Part shown: positions 1 to 8,444 of the stretch, one piece after another
Layout of the letters: each line of letters starts with the position of its first letter
Numbering within the stretch: the stretch's first letter is position 1
NCBI GenBank assembly: GCA_016716435.1
Contig: JADJWI010000002.1
Location: forward strand, 1-13,679
Length of the DNA stretch: 13,679 nt
Direction: 5' to 3'
DNA from: Acidobacteriota bacterium
GTDB taxonomy: Bacteria; Acidobacteriota; Blastocatellia; Pyrinomonadales; Pyrinomonadaceae
The notes under the pieces: generated by a model
Seen by the model: the letters and a program-made list of their open reading frames with translations, nothing else
What the model was told of the DNA's origin: nothing
Database searches by the model: none
Made by a program: the position numbers and the translations under genes

Positions 1-680
1 AGGTAAGTTTGGCGGCGATGCTTTTGCTGATGCGGATCCCATGGAGAAAGAATTCTTCTGTGGCGACCGTATCTCCGGACGACAACGTCCCTTGCAAAAA
101 TATGTTCAATGGTGAGACGTTACGGCAGTGAAGCGGAAGAATCCGTTCACCACGTTCATCTGCTCGAAAGATGTGATCGCAGACCACGAGAAGTGATACA
201 TATCTCATTCTCAGGCGGCTGCGGGCGAATGGCTGAAATACAATCCATTTTGGCGGGCGAGCGGCGACACGGTGCATTGTTTGGCTACCGGTTCTTACCC
301 GAAGCGATTTCACGCTTCTCAGTATTCTGCCGGACCACGCATCCAGAGACGTGGTTGCCAACTTGCCGAACGCCACGGCGTTGCCCGTGACGGTGGAAAT
401 GGCGATCGGTGATAACTTTAACGACGTCGAAATGCTCGAATTCGCCGGAACCGCGGTCGTGATGGGAAACGCCGATCCGAGTCTGCTTGAACGAGACGAT
501 CTTTTAGCAACGCTCAGCAATGACGAGAATGGAGTTGCCGCCGCTATTGACCATTTATATTCGGAAAGTCGTAGGCCGAAATCCCGAATTAACCTTTCGG
601 TCCCAATCGTGCTAACTTTTTTGTTTTGTAACAAACCTATTTTAGGAGCAAGTAATGAGCAATCGAACTGCAGTAATTGA
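1..680 (+). CDS. HAD-superfamily (Cof-type) phosphatase, 5'-partial, frame-disrupted
   Basis: This is the C-terminal part of a Cof/IIB-type HAD hydrolase, a family of cytosolic phosphatases acting on small phosphorylated metabolites. The diagnostic piece is the motif IV block GDNFNDVEML followed by an Ala-Gly and a VVMGNA segment (about 400-480), which carries the metal-binding Asp pair. Upstream, HAD-like stretches lie in other frames: KNMFNGE near 95-115, an NPFTTFICSK stretch near 140-170, HISFSGG near 200 and a HASRDVVANL segment near 335-360. At least three or four single-base indels are therefore needed. The 5' end lies outside the window. The frame containing motif IV stays open to 680, overlapping the next gene by 26 bases, but family proteins usually end soon after the GVAAAI segment at about 530-550, so the true stop is probably earlier. 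The substrate cannot be told from sequence. Confidence 0.72.
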
Positions 681-1127
681 GACCAACAAAGGAACGATAA
701 AGTTTGAACTATTGGAACAGGACGCACCGAAAACGACCGAGAATTTTTCTGCCCCTCTTGTCCGAACGCAATTATTACGACGGCGTGATTTTCATCAGGT
801 CATCAAGAACTTCATGATCAGGGCGGCGACCCGCTGGCGAGGGGCTACGGCGGCGAATCGGCCTGGGGCGGAAGATTTGATGACGAGATCGACTTTCGGG
901 TTCCGATCTTTATTCGGGCGTCTACGAAAAGGGACCGTTGCAATGGCTAATGCCGGGCCGAATACCAGCGGATCGCAGTTTTTCGCCAATGCATATCGAT
1001 TACCCTCTGCCCCCGAGCTGCACAAAGTTTGGCAAAGTGATCGAGGCCAGTCCGTCGTCGATGCGATCGCTGAGTTACCTGCATCCCGGCGATAAACGGT
1101 CAAACAGATCGTTATGAACCGCGTCTA
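655..1127 (+). CDS. Cyclophilin-type peptidyl-prolyl cis-trans isomerase, cytosolic, frame-disrupted
   Basis: This is a cyclophilin, which catalyses cis-trans isomerisation of Xaa-Pro bonds during protein folding. The ATG follows a good ribosome site (AGGAG, about 7 nt upstream). The N-terminus reads AVIETNKGTIKFELLEQDAP with no signal peptide, so a cytosolic location is inferred. The active-site loop (FH..VIKNFMI) is near 790-820, and the highly conserved GTVAMANAGPNTSGSQFF is at about 930-985. A KFGKVIEGQSVVD-like stretch follows near 1030-1060. These blocks lie in three frames, so about five indels separate them. The family frame ends at VMNRV followed by TAG at 1125-1127. The reconstructed length (about 157 codons) matches small bacterial PpiB-type enzymes. 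It probably sits in one operon with dtd and the second cyclophilin. Confidence 0.85.
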
Positions 1128-1149
1128 GTATTGAGGAACCCGCCAGTTA

Positions 1150-1594
1150 ATGCGGGCGGTTCTCCAGCTGTGTCTCTCGAGCCAGAGTAATAGTCGATGA
1201 CGAGACTACCGGCGAGATCCGGCGCGTTTTACTGATTCTGCTCAGCGTCTCGGTAAGCGACACCGAGCGGGGAAGCAGATACGCTGGTTGAAAAGATCTT
1301 GAACATTCGGATCTTCGAAGCTCCGATGGCAAAAAATCTCTCGTTGATCGACACAAACGGCGGATTACTTGTCGTTTCTCAATTTACGCTTTATGCCGAT
1401 TCGCGAAAGGGGCGCAGGCCGTCGTTCATTGATGCGGCTCGGCCCGAGGACGCGAATCGGCTGTATGAAATACTTCATTGCGAAAGCTCGAGCGGACCGA
1501 AAATGTCGAACCCGGCCGTTTTCAGGCAATGATGGTCGAGCTCGTGAACGATGGGCCTGTGACCATTATCCTCGACACCGATCAGCTAAAATGA
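1150..1594 (+). CDS. dtd: D-aminoacyl-tRNA deacylase (DTD), frame-disrupted
   Basis: This is D-aminoacyl-tRNA deacylase, which hydrolyses D-amino acids mis-attached to tRNA. The start ATG at 1150 gives MRAVLQ, the usual DTD beginning. Two family signatures are clear: SQFTLYADSRKGRRPSF (1375-1430), whose SQxTL contains the catalytic Thr, and NDGPVTIILD (about 1548-1577), the Gly-cisPro motif that rejects L-aminoacyl substrates. An IVDDETTGEI stretch near 1190-1220 and LSLIDTNGG near 1339-1365 also fit. The pieces sit in different frames, so several indels interrupt it. The family frame ends DTDQLK then TGA at 1592-1594, and the total of about 148 codons fits the usual 145-150. The stop overlaps the next gene's start as ATGA, suggesting translational coupling. 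Confidence 0.88.
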
Positions 1595-2219
1595 AAAGTC
1601 TTGTAAGAATAGCAGCTTTCTCCTTCTTTGCCATCGTTTTGATTTCTTTGACCGCATGCGACCCCAAACCTGCGGCAAACAGCAGTTCGACATCTGAGGT
1701 CAAAGGTGTTGCCCCGGTCGCCGATAACGAGATCGCGGTGATCCGAAATGGAAAATACCCGGCATATGGCACGATCAAGATCGAACTCTACTCGAACATC
1801 GCCGATGGTCGCACGGTTCAAAGAGCCTCGCCCGTGAAGGTTTTTATGACAGCGTCACGTTTCACCGCATCAACCAGTCGGTGATCAAAGCGGTGATCAA
1901 ATTCAAGGACAATGACCCGACCAACGACGGACAGGGCGGTTCGCCAAACCCAACGTTCCGGCGGAATTCTCGGATATACCGTATAACACCGCGATCGTAG
2001 GCGCTTTGCTCGCGGCCCAGACGTCAATTCGGCAAACTCCCAGTTTTTTATCACGCAGCGAAACGTGAGTCCGGATTTGATAACCGTTATACGGTCTTCG
2101 GTAAGGTCATTGAAGGCATGAACAATGTTCGTACCATCTCGGGCGTTCAGCCACGCGAAGGTGAACGGCCGGTCGAAGCGGTGAAGATAAAAACGATCCG
2201 TATTGAACCAAAGAGCTGA
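1591..2219 (+). CDS. Lipoprotein cyclophilin-type peptidyl-prolyl isomerase, frame-disrupted
   Basis: This is a second cyclophilin, predicted to be exported and lipid-anchored. The N-terminus MKSLVRIAAFSFFAIVLISL is a signal peptide ending in the lipobox LTAC, so Cys would be lipidated after cleavage. A Pro/Ala/Ser-rich linker follows, then the cyclophilin core: GTIKIELYSNIA (about 1770-1803), a VTFHRINQ-like active-site loop near 1855-1880, an AEFSDIPYNTAIVGA block near 1960-2005, an NSANSQFFITQRN block near 2030-2065, and YTVFGKVIEGMN near 2090-2120. The C-terminus reads VKIKTIRIEPKS then TGA at 2217-2219. At least three or four indels split these blocks. It overlaps dtd by ATGA and ends 20 bp before the tRNA. 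A role in folding periplasmic or outer-membrane proteins is inferred. Confidence 0.83.
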
Positions 2220-2239
2220 AACACGTAAAATACGCGTAG

Positions 2240-2315
2240 GCTCGCGTAGCTCAGTGGATAGAGCGCTTCCCTCCGGAGGAAGAAGTCGCAGGTTCGACTC
2301 CTGCCGCGAGTACCA
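2240..2315 (+). tRNA. tRNA-Arg (anticodon CCG)
   Basis: A 76-nt cloverleaf can be folded by hand. The acceptor arms GCTCGCG and CGCGAGT pair over 7 bp with one G-T at the tip. The D stem is GCTC/GAGC, the anticodon stem CTTCC/GGAAG with loop CTCCGGA, the T stem GCAGG/CCTGC with loop TTCGACT, the discriminator is A, and CCA is encoded. The loop places CCG at positions 34-36, so it decodes CGG arginine codons. Its 3' 47 nt form the attachment core of the integrated element, which restores an intact tRNA at this end. Confidence 0.96.
2269..2315 (+). repeat. attL core (47-bp direct repeat, copy 1)
   Basis: It runs from the last bases of the 5' anticodon stem through the anticodon loop, T arm and acceptor to CCA. 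It is identical to 12609-12655. Bases just outside differ (2268 T against 12608 C, 2316 A against 12656 G), which sets the limits of the repeat. Confidence 0.95.
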
Positions 2316-2333
2316 ATATTATCAATAAGTTAA

Positions 2334-2356
2334 GGGCATCCGACCGGATGCCCTTT
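2334..2356 (+). terminator. Element-borne terminator downstream of the tRNA
   Basis: The perfect 8-bp stem GGGCATCC/GGATGCCC has a 4-nt loop and is followed by TTT. It starts 18 nt after the tRNA CCA, just inside the element, and has the same plan as the chromosomal terminator displaced to 12670-12694. Confidence 0.72.
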
Positions 2357-2363
2357 GACGTTG

Positions 2364-2379
2364 CCACCTTACTTTCCAC
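2364..2379. promoter_or_regulatory. Putative integrase arm-type site, attL side
   Basis: The 16-mer CCACCTTACTTTCCAC occurs here and again, exactly and in the same orientation, at 12463-12478 near the other end of the element. The sites lie 48 bp and 130 bp from the respective core copies, which is where tyrosine integrases have arm-binding sites. The integrase-binding role is an inference. Confidence 0.5.
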
Positions 2380-2444
2380 CTGAAAAGCCGGTCGCAATGT
2401 TTCGACCTTTCACAATTCGAAAGAAAATGTTTTTAGAAATTTTA

Positions 2445-2481
2445 GGCCGCGGATCATTACCCGAAGTCCGCGGCCTTTTTT
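2445..2481 (+). terminator. Strong hairpin with T-run at the element's left end
   Basis: The perfect 9-bp stem GGCCGCGGA/TCCGCGGCC has a 13-nt loop and six T residues on the + strand. The - strand lacks a T-run after the stem, so it should stop + strand transcription entering from the tRNA side rather than the tape-measure transcript. No + strand gene lies between it and the previous terminator. Confidence 0.65.
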
Positions 2482-2557
2482 CCGCCGTCGAGGTCCTTCC
2501 ACCCCGCCGATGATCAGCGACGAGGTTTCTATGTATCAGCGGAAAGCGATCTTTATT

Positions 2558-5011
2558 TCAATCCGATGCTTCGACCGATGCGAACCGAGTCCGCTGTTGC
2601 GGCCGATATCGTCTGCAACCCGCGTTTGCGATCACGCCCGGGCTTTGCCTGACCCCGACCCGAACAACATCGCCGGGCCTCATTCCCTCGATCTTTTCCG
2701 ATAGCCTGGCGACGGCTTCGGCGAGTTCTCGCCTTTCAGGATCACGTCCGCTGATAAACGCATTTTCCGATGCCCGCGAAAACGGATCGGGGGTTTCGTT
2801 CGGCCGCGAAGATCCGCCGTAGTTTGACGATGAACCGCTCGACGAGCCGGAAGATGAACCCGAACCACTTCCGCCGCCCATTGCACGGGCGCAGTACGGC
2901 CGAGACCGGCGGCACCGGCGATAACGGCAACGGTGGAATACATCGTTGCCGCGGCCCGCGTGCATCGATCCGGAAACAAAATCAGCGGGCATAAGCGGCA
3001 ACCGATTCGGCGGCCTCAAAGACGGCTTTGATCGCGGCCTGAGTCGCGATACTAAAGGCCGTAGCCGAGCATCTGCAAAGCTGCCTTCGCCGAGAATTCG
3101 CCCGTTGTGAGCCATGCCACGCCCATTTGAACCAAACCGTTGACCATTCCGCCGAGCATCCCCGACAAACGCATTGACGTCCTGGTGAACCATCTGGAGC
3201 CGCTTGCTGAAAGGTCAGCATTGCGTTGGTCGCCGCATCGAACATCGGCACCAATTCACTGCCCAGGCCGGACATTATGCCGCCGTAAAGCGTACCAGGA
3301 GCCGTGGCCATTGCCGCCTCAGCATTTTGGCGGGCGATCGCCGCTCGTTCGGCTGCCCTCCGTTCCATCTCGGCACCTTCGAGGTCCCACCGCTTGTTCA
3401 AGTAATCGATGTCTTTCTTTCCAGCGTTGTTTGCGTTCGGTGTGGAGCTTTCGCTCTCCTTCCGTGGCCGCCTTTTTTTCCGATCGGCCTCGCTTTTCGC
3501 GTTTTCGGGCGAAGCGTTTCGATGTCAAGCTCAAGGATCGTCTGTTCCTGCAATGCTCAGTATGTTCATTCGTTCCGGGAACAAGCTTCTTGATGTATTC
3601 ACCGAGTTTTGCTTTTGAATTCGAGCGTGTCGAGGCAGGGAATTCCTGAAAGCGTGCAACATCGGCGGCCGAACGCTTTTCGGCCTCGGCATACTCTTGA
3701 ACGATCGCGAATCGCTTGCGGGCCTCAGCCGCAAAATAGGCCGTCTGGTCTTCGTAAAGCTGCCGGGCGATCCTAATGCGTTCGCGTTCGGCCTCTGCCG
3801 CTCTGCGAGCTGAATCGTCCTTCGGCGGGCGGGCGGGTTTGGCTCCGGGCGGTGTCGCCGCCGCGTTTGCCGGTGTACCGGCCTGCAATGCCCGCAGGCG
3901 ATTCATTTCGCGGCGATAACGGGCGATGACGGCGTTGAACGCTTCCTCTTCACGCTGAAAGCCGGCAACTTCCTTGTTGAACGGATCGGCGGAGTCCTGA
4001 AAGCCTTTCGCGATACCCTCACCCATCGACGGCCAAGTCTGCCGCCAATGCCGACATAGGGGTCTGTAAAGCAGAGTTGATACCGGCGAAATCCTTTATC
4101 ACCGATGGTTGACTGCTCGATGCCTTGCCCGATCGCTTCACCGATGGCGAAGCCGAACGAAACGCCCTGACGGGTTACATCTTCCTTTTGACTTTGGAGT
4201 GATTGGGCTATCTTCGACGAGAATTTTGATATTTCATCATAGATCGGCTGAAATGCGGTGCTTGCGGTGTCGAGTGCGATATTGCTGATTATCGACATCG
4301 CACCGCTGAAGGTCTGGGCCTGCTTCTGCATCGCCCCGCCGAAGTTAGCCCGCGAGAAATCTTCGAATGCCCGCAAAGCACTTCAGCCGACAGCTCGCCG
4401 TCCTTTGCCATTTTCTGCAATTCGGCCGCCGATTTGCCAAGCTGTTCTGAGAGTATCCGCCAGGCCGGGATGCCGCGTTCCGCGAGCTGATTCATTTCCT
4501 CGGCCGAGACCTTCCCCTTCGTTACGACCTGCGAGAACGCAAGGCTGATGCCTTCCATGCGTTCGGCCGTAAGTTCGCCGGTCGCAGCCGCCGTGTTGCC
4601 GATCTCCCGGATCAACGGAACGATGCGCTCGAGCTGTATCCCGGCACCCTGCAGCCGTTGCGACATCGATGTCAGCGATTGCAGACTGAGCGGTGTTTGC
4701 GTAGCGAGTTTGCGAAGGTCGTCGAGATGCTTTGTCGTAGCGGCGGCGTTGCCGATAAGTGTCGTGAACGCGATCCGCGACTGCTCAAGCCGTGAAGTGA
4801 AGTTGAATACGGCGGTACCGGCCTGTTCTGCACCGGCCGTTATCCGCGAAAAGGCATCTGCCGCAAGGCTGCCGCCGAAAACGGCACCCATGCCGCTCGA
4901 TGACGAAGCCGCCCGCTTCGACATCCGGTCGATCGCCCGTTCGACATCGGTCAACTCGGCCTTTGCCTGTCGTCCGTCCGCCTGTATCTGATATCTGAGC
5001 TTAAAATCCAT
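2558..5011 (-). CDS. Phage tail tape measure protein, frame-disrupted
   Basis: The tape measure protein sets tail length in long-tailed phages and sits inside the tail tube. The ATG at 5011 begins MDFKLRYQIQADGRQAKAEL, and residues about 60-230 match the tape-measure domain: ITAGAEQAGTAVFNFTSRLE, the AFTTLIGN stretch, MNQLAERGIPAWRILSEQLG, and DGELSAEVL joining RAFEDFSRANFGGAMQKQAQ across an indel near 4378. An Ala/Glu/Arg-rich, probably coiled-coil stretch follows (about 3700-3850). The C-terminus has a Gly/Ser-rich linker and then RPGDVVRVGVRQSPGVIANA, typical of tape-measure ends. Further frame changes are needed near 4105, 4025, 3645, 3400, 3190 and 2880. The length of about 820 aa would predict a tail near 120 nm by the usual 0.15 nm per residue. 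If one more base is miscalled near the end, the stop would be at 2536. Confidence 0.85.
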
Positions 5012-5016
5012 ACGGC

Positions 5017-5587
5017 CTATTTCTTTCGCTTAAGCTTCGCTTCGCGGTTGCGAGCGGCGATATTTTCGGCCCGCATCTTGGCGCGGCCCGGTGAAACCAG
5101 AACAGGGGGCCAATTCTCGATCTCATGCGGCGGCTGACCGTATTCTTTCGCGATCTCCAGAGTCAGATACTCCGGAAATGTCTTGCCCGCTTTACCTTCG
5201 CTCTCGATCCATTGAGCTACTTCGCGGGCTGTGTTTTCCCGCCGTCATGTCCTGATTGATCGCATCGCGGAGAGCCGTCAGATTGCGGATGTCCTGGGCA
5301 TCGAGCCAATCTATCGTGATCGGCGAAGGAACATCGATCCCGTCGGGAAGGCCGGTCAGTGAATGAAGCATCGGTTCCAGCTCTTCACTCACCCATACGA
5401 TCGCGGTCGGATCCTGCTCATACCGCCGCTGTGCCTCGATCCGCTGTGCCTTGAGCATTGCGACCGTCGGTGAATAATAATGCACCGAGATCTCGGTGCT
5501 GATGACGTCGCCGGATTCCGAATTCGATTCCCAATTTGCGGACGTTTCGCGTATCGTCCGGGCCTCTCGCTGAATTTTCGTTTTCAT
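5017..5587 (-). CDS. Putative tail assembly chaperone, two overlapping frames (G/GT-like)
   Basis: The first frame starts at ATG 5587 (MKTKIQREARTIRET) and ends at 5192 after 131 codons. A second frame continues from about 5235 to a TAG at 5019-5017, encoding EVAQWIESEGKAGKTFPEYL and ending in the Lys/Arg-rich NREAKLKRKK, 5 nt before the tape-measure ATG. A pair of frames immediately upstream of the tape measure gene is the hallmark of tail-assembly chaperone genes (lambda G and GT), which load tail tube subunits onto the tape measure. I recognise no sequence motif, so the call rests on position, size and the frameshift. The ATG has no evident ribosome site, and it follows the capsid gene by 104 nt and a terminator. 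A plain assembly indel joining one 190-aa protein is the main alternative. Confidence 0.55.
5234..5240 (-). other. Slippery heptamer G GGA AAA in the tail-chaperone gene
   Basis: Read in the first frame of the 5587 gene, the codons are GCG GGA AAA, giving X XXY YYZ with X=G, Y=A, Z=A, one base different from lambda's GGGAAAG. Fourteen more codons follow before the first-frame stop. The -1 frame itself meets TAG six codons on (ACA CAG CCC GCG AAG TAG), whereas the long downstream frame is +1/-2. A -1 slip plus one missing base near 5222, or a +1/-2 slip, would both join the frames. Confidence 0.4.
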
Positions 5588-5603
5588 AGGTTTATTTGTA
5601 TTG

Positions 5604-5632
5604 AAAAGCCCGCCGGATCTGTTCCAACGGGC
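5604..5632 (-). terminator. Terminator after the capsid gene
   Basis: On the - strand the stem GCCCGTTGGA/TCCGGCGGGC (10 bp with two G-T pairs) has a 5-nt loop and is followed by TTTT. It lies 60 nt past the capsid stop and 17 nt before the next ATG, so it should close or attenuate the replication-capsid transcript before the tail genes. Confidence 0.7.
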
Positions 5633-5691
5633 CGCCTGAGCTTTACACCGATAAGGTTTCGGGTTTAGATTGTGGCCCGAACTGTGCAGCC

Positions 5692-7545
5692 TTACGATGC
5701 AGCCGTGATAAGTCCGCAAACCGGCCCGGCATTGGTCGTATCGCCAACACCGAAGCTGCAATTGACATCAAAACGAGCGGTTGCCCGGAACAATAGAGCG
5801 TCTTTCCGAAACAGGATCGAATCGTCGATCGCGGTCGTGAATTTTCGACGGTCCGCAAGACGTGCTCCGAGTCCAAGGTCACCAAAAAGTGCACAAACCT
5901 GGCTGTTTGCTTCGCTCGTTGGCATCACCCGCGTGAAAACGACCGGATAGCCGAGATAACGACGGTTGCGAGCGTCCTCGATCTCGGTCGGCGTTGTCCC
6001 GGACGCGGCGAGAAGCAATTTCACCATCACGTTGTAGTAGAAGCGTCGTGAAACGTACCATTTCGCGTTGCCGGTATCCGCATAATCGGGCAACCGCCCG
6101 ACCACGCCCTCGAAATCGACCAGAGCGAGTTCGCTGTATGCGTTGCCGGAACCGACCTGGAGCCCGGCGATATTGGCTGGGGAAGCGTCGATGCCCTTGA
6201 GTGCTTCGCGAAGGCCGACCATCCCGCCGTAGGTCGATGTCCCGTCGCCGTTAAAGCCGCAGATGTCCTCTTTGTACGCGAAAGCACGCCCGGCGGCATC
6301 GGCAAGGTGATCGCCGATCGATATGGCCGAATCTTCTGATACTTCGCTCGAATAGGGCACCAGAACCATCTGTTTTTTGGCTGTGTAGCCGATCATGCCG
6401 AAATCGAGGTCCTGATCGGTTCCCTCGGCCATTTCGCCGACAAACGCACTCGTGAGTTCGCCGTTCAAGACCGGATCAGTGCGCCGATCGCTGCTCATTG
6501 GCACGATGTGAGCGTTCTGCCGGAAAATACCGTACTGCTCCATGAGCTGCACGATGTCATTTCCGAATTCTTCGGGCACGGTATAGCCGCCTTTTTCGTT
6601 GATGCCTTCGACCTGGGCGGCCCGTGTGATCATAAGACCGTTTTGCTGGCACCAATTGCGGCTGGCGTTATTGCCGAGCGGTCCGCCAAGGATCCATTGA
6701 CCGAAGCGATAGGCCCGCTCTTCGGCACCCTCGCCCTTGAAGGCTCGCAGCTTGCCGTATCGCGGAATACTCCGGGCAAACTCGATCCGCTGTCCGCCCT
6801 GACGTTCTGCGGCCGTCCAGGGATCCATGGGAAAAACCTGCGGTTGGGTTGATGCCGCGGCCTTGCGCTTGGCCAAAATAGCGACACGCACCGCTTCGCG
6901 GTTGGTCGCAGAATTTGCAAGCAGCATTTCGCGAGCAAGGTTCGCTTCGCCGTAAATCTCGGCAAACGCAATGATCTCATTCGGATCGTTCGGGTTAATT
7001 TCGTCAAATTCGTCCATTTTCGTCTTCTCCAAAAGTGATCGGCCAACGCCGACCGAAATGTCTGCCGGGATCGAAACAATGCTGATCTCGAACGGTTCCC
7101 AATCGTCAGAGCGGTATAGATCGGGCTGCCCTTTCTCGGTCTTTTCGCGGTGCATCTCGTGGACCATGAAGCCGACCGAGACGTTACGGCGTATGCCGTT
7201 CTTAACGTCGCGAAAAATTTCTTCCGCCCGTTGGCTGTCGCCAAAACGAACATCAGCCCGTGCCATGCCGTCATTGCCCAATGTGAAACTTTCGACCACC
7301 CCGATCTGATCGCTCGGATTGTGATCCATCAGCAGCGGTGCTCCCAACTTGAGCCGGTCGGAACGCATCGCCTTTCGATTCATCGAAAGCTGCAGGCGGC
7401 CAAACCAATGATCCACCGGCTTGTCGGACGCAAACGCGAGCGACACGATTCGATTCTTTTCGTCGACGCCCCGCCGATAAACCGCGAGCGACTGCCGCGG
7501 CGGTTCGGTCTTAAATCGTTCGAGAATTTCGCCGATCGATGCCAT
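5692..7545 (-). CDS. HK97-type prohead protease fused to major capsid protein
   Basis: This is one uninterrupted 617-aa frame. Residues about 20-170 are a U35/HK97 prohead protease: LMDHNPSDQIGVVESF with candidate catalytic His75, NVSVGFMVHEM with Ser123, and WEPFEISIVSIPADISVG. Residues about 175-310 form a charged linker or scaffold-like delta region. Residues about 310-617 are an HK97-fold major capsid protein (GGYTVPEEFGNDIVQLMEQY; KQMVLVPYSSEVSEDSAISI; KEDICGFNGDGTSTYGGMVG; RNRRYLGYPVVF). Many phages encode these two functions separately. ATG 7545 has no clear ribosome site, while Met177 (ATG at 7017) is preceded by GGAG, so a separate capsid protein of 441 aa may also be made. The gene follows the winged-helix gene by 26 nt and ends in TAA before a terminator. 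No portal or terminase lies next to it. Confidence 0.95.
   Translation of the reverse strand: MASIGEILERFKTEPPRQSLAVYRRGVDEKNRIVSLAFASDKPVDHWFGRLQLSMNRKAMRSDRLKLGAPLLMDHNPSDQIGVVESFTLGNDGMARADVRFGDSQRAEEIFRDVKNGIRRNVSVGFMVHEMHREKTEKGQPDLYRSDDWEPFEISIVSIPADISVGVGRSLLEKTKMDEFDEINPNDPNEIIAFAEIYGEANLAREMLLANSATNREAVRVAILAKRKAAASTQPQVFPMDPWTAAERQGGQRIEFARSIPRYGKLRAFKGEGAEERAYRFGQWILGGPLGNNASRNWCQQNGLMITRAAQVEGINEKGGYTVPEEFGNDIVQLMEQYGIFRQNAHIVPMSSDRRTDPVLNGELTSAFVGEMAEGTDQDLDFGMIGYTAKKQMVLVPYSSEVSEDSAISIGDHLADAAGRAFAYKEDICGFNGDGTSTYGGMVGLREALKGIDASPANIAGLQVGSGNAYSELALVDFEGVVGRLPDYADTGNAKWYVSRRFYYNVMVKLLLAASGTTPTEIEDARNRRYLGYPVVFTRVMPTSEANSQVCALFGDLGLGARLADRRKFTTAIDDSILFRKDALLFRATARFDVNCSFGVGDTTNAGPVCGLITAAS
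7027..7030 (-). promoter_or_regulatory. Internal ribosome binding site for the capsid moiety
   Basis: On the - strand GGAG stands 9 nt before an in-frame ATG at 7017-7015 (Met177, MDEFDEINPN), right at the protease-to-delta-domain boundary. Internal initiation here would give free capsid protein in excess over the protease fusion. Confidence 0.4.
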
Positions 7546-7571
7546 GCGAGAGAGTTTAGAGTTTTTCCCGG

Positions 7572-7932
7572 CTATTTATTTTCGACTTTTTCAAAAATAC
7601 GCGCGGGCCTTCCGCGGCCGTCGATCGAGAACGGTTTTTCGCGCAATTCGCGAAGATATCCGGATTCGATAAGGTCGTTCAAAAGGTCTTCGAGTTCCGG
7701 CCGTGGAATCCCGGTGACCGCCAAAAGATCGGCGAAACGACGATTGCCGTCTTCGATAGCAGCGAAAACCATTTGCAATTTCTGTGGCCGGCCGAGAATG
7801 TACGCGATCTCGATCGAGGCGATCGCGTGTTTGAGAGCTCGACGGCCCGGAGACTTCGCGGGAAACCGATAAGAGCATCTGCCGGAGCAAGCCAATCGTG
7901 AATGCAGCGGTTTCTCGAAAATCAGTAATCAT
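7572..7932 (-). CDS. Small winged-helix-like DNA-binding protein, one frameshift
   Basis: Two frames join into about 120 residues. The start is MITDFRETAAFTIGLLRQML (ATG 7932), and after a one-base shift near 7840-7865 it continues as RRALKHAIASIEIAYILGRP and ends FEKVENK at 7572. The span is 361 bases, exactly one more than a whole number of codons, so a single inserted base explains it. The C-terminal two thirds look like a winged helix: RRFADLLAVTGIPRPELEDL (helix-turn-helix), then DLIESGYLRE and a basic wing (SIDGRGRPARIF). ATG 7932 overlaps the upstream stop by 11 nt, indicating coupling. It lies just before the protease-capsid gene, so a role in controlling that gene is possible but is only an inference. 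Confidence 0.68.
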
Positions 7933-8137
7933 TTGGCCGTCGTTGATGAATCACTTTTTTTTTATAAACTTCGCGACCAAGCGCGGTCGTGCGATACCCG
8001 CTTCTTTTTTTTTCCTCAGGAGGGAGCCGCGAACGAAAGAGCGCGCTAATGAATGATGCCGCGGCCGAGCAGCCGGACCAGGCCGCGGCGTATTCGCGAA
8101 GTTTCAACATATCGACTAGAGACGGAATGGATTCCAT
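7922..8137 (-). CDS. Small protein of unknown function (71 aa)
   Basis: The start at ATG 8137 gives MESIPSLVDMLKLREYAAAW, then an Ala/Ser-rich stretch (GCSAAASFISALF) and a very basic tail containing YRTTALGREVYKK. That tail resembles the last part of some winged-helix proteins, but I cannot assign a family. The ribosome site is weak. The reading frame is open further upstream, but 8137 is preferred because it falls just after the previous stop (8164). It overlaps the next gene by 11 nt. Two poly-A tracts on the coding strand make it prone to frame errors. Confidence 0.5.
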   Translation of the reverse strand: MESIPSLVDMLKLREYAAAWSGCSAAASFISALFRSRLPPEEKKRSGYRTTALGREVYKKKVIHQRRPNDY

Positions 8138-8163
8138 GTAGCCGCCGGCCGTCTTCGCGAAGA

Positions 8164-8430
8164 TCAATCGAAGCGCGAAGGCCACTCGTCTTCGCCTTCG
8201 ACGAGCCTTTTCAACCACTCGATGTGATTCGGCCGGCATTCTTTCTCAAGACGCTTGATGAATTCCCGCCGTCCGTCTTCAGGCAACGATTGCAGATATT
8301 CCTGGATCAAAGGTGCGACCATCAATTGCAGGCCGAAAAAATAGTCCGCAAGGCTTTCGAACACCCGGACGATCTCCGGATTTGAATCCCTCTCCGATCT
8401 GAGAAACGGGATTTTGGTATCGTCGTTCAT
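8164..8430 (-). CDS. Small acidic protein of unknown function (88 aa)
   Basis: ATG 8430 (MNDDTKIPFLRSERDSNPEI) follows a GGGGA ribosome site, and the previous gene stops at 8445. The protein appears largely helical (IVRVFESLADYFFGLQLMVA; RREFIKRLEKE) with an acidic end (VEGEDEWPSRFD). There is no signal peptide or Cys motif. I do not recognise it. It belongs to a tight run of small genes between replication and capsid, a position where phages and satellites often keep regulators, small terminase subunits or morphogenesis modifiers. That context does not identify its job. Confidence 0.62.
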   Translation of the reverse strand: MNDDTKIPFLRSERDSNPEIVRVFESLADYFFGLQLMVAPLIQEYLQSLPEDGRREFIKRLEKECRPNHIEWLKRLVEGEDEWPSRFD

Positions 8431-8444
8431 CGCAATTCCCCTAT

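Noticed and set aside
655..2219. Left-flank genes as true pseudogenes disrupted by the element
   Set aside because: The breaks are scattered single-base shifts with conserved motifs on both sides, they also affect the right-flank peptidase, and the insertion does not touch these genes. Sequence error explains them better.
4548..4991. A 147-codon + strand open frame
   Set aside because: It lies entirely opposite the recognisable tape-measure domain and has Ser/Ala/Arg/Cys-rich composition typical of an antisense reading.
7150..7872. A 240-codon + strand open frame opposite the capsid and winged-helix genes
   Set aside because: It is antisense to a well-supported HK97 protease domain and the winged-helix gene, has no ribosome site, and its translation (rich in His, Arg, Cys) resembles no protein. 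It is a shadow of the - strand genes.
7943..8021. Poly-T/poly-A runs as possible terminators
   Set aside because: No stable stem precedes either run in the right direction, and both lie within the 71-aa gene, encoding Lys codons.
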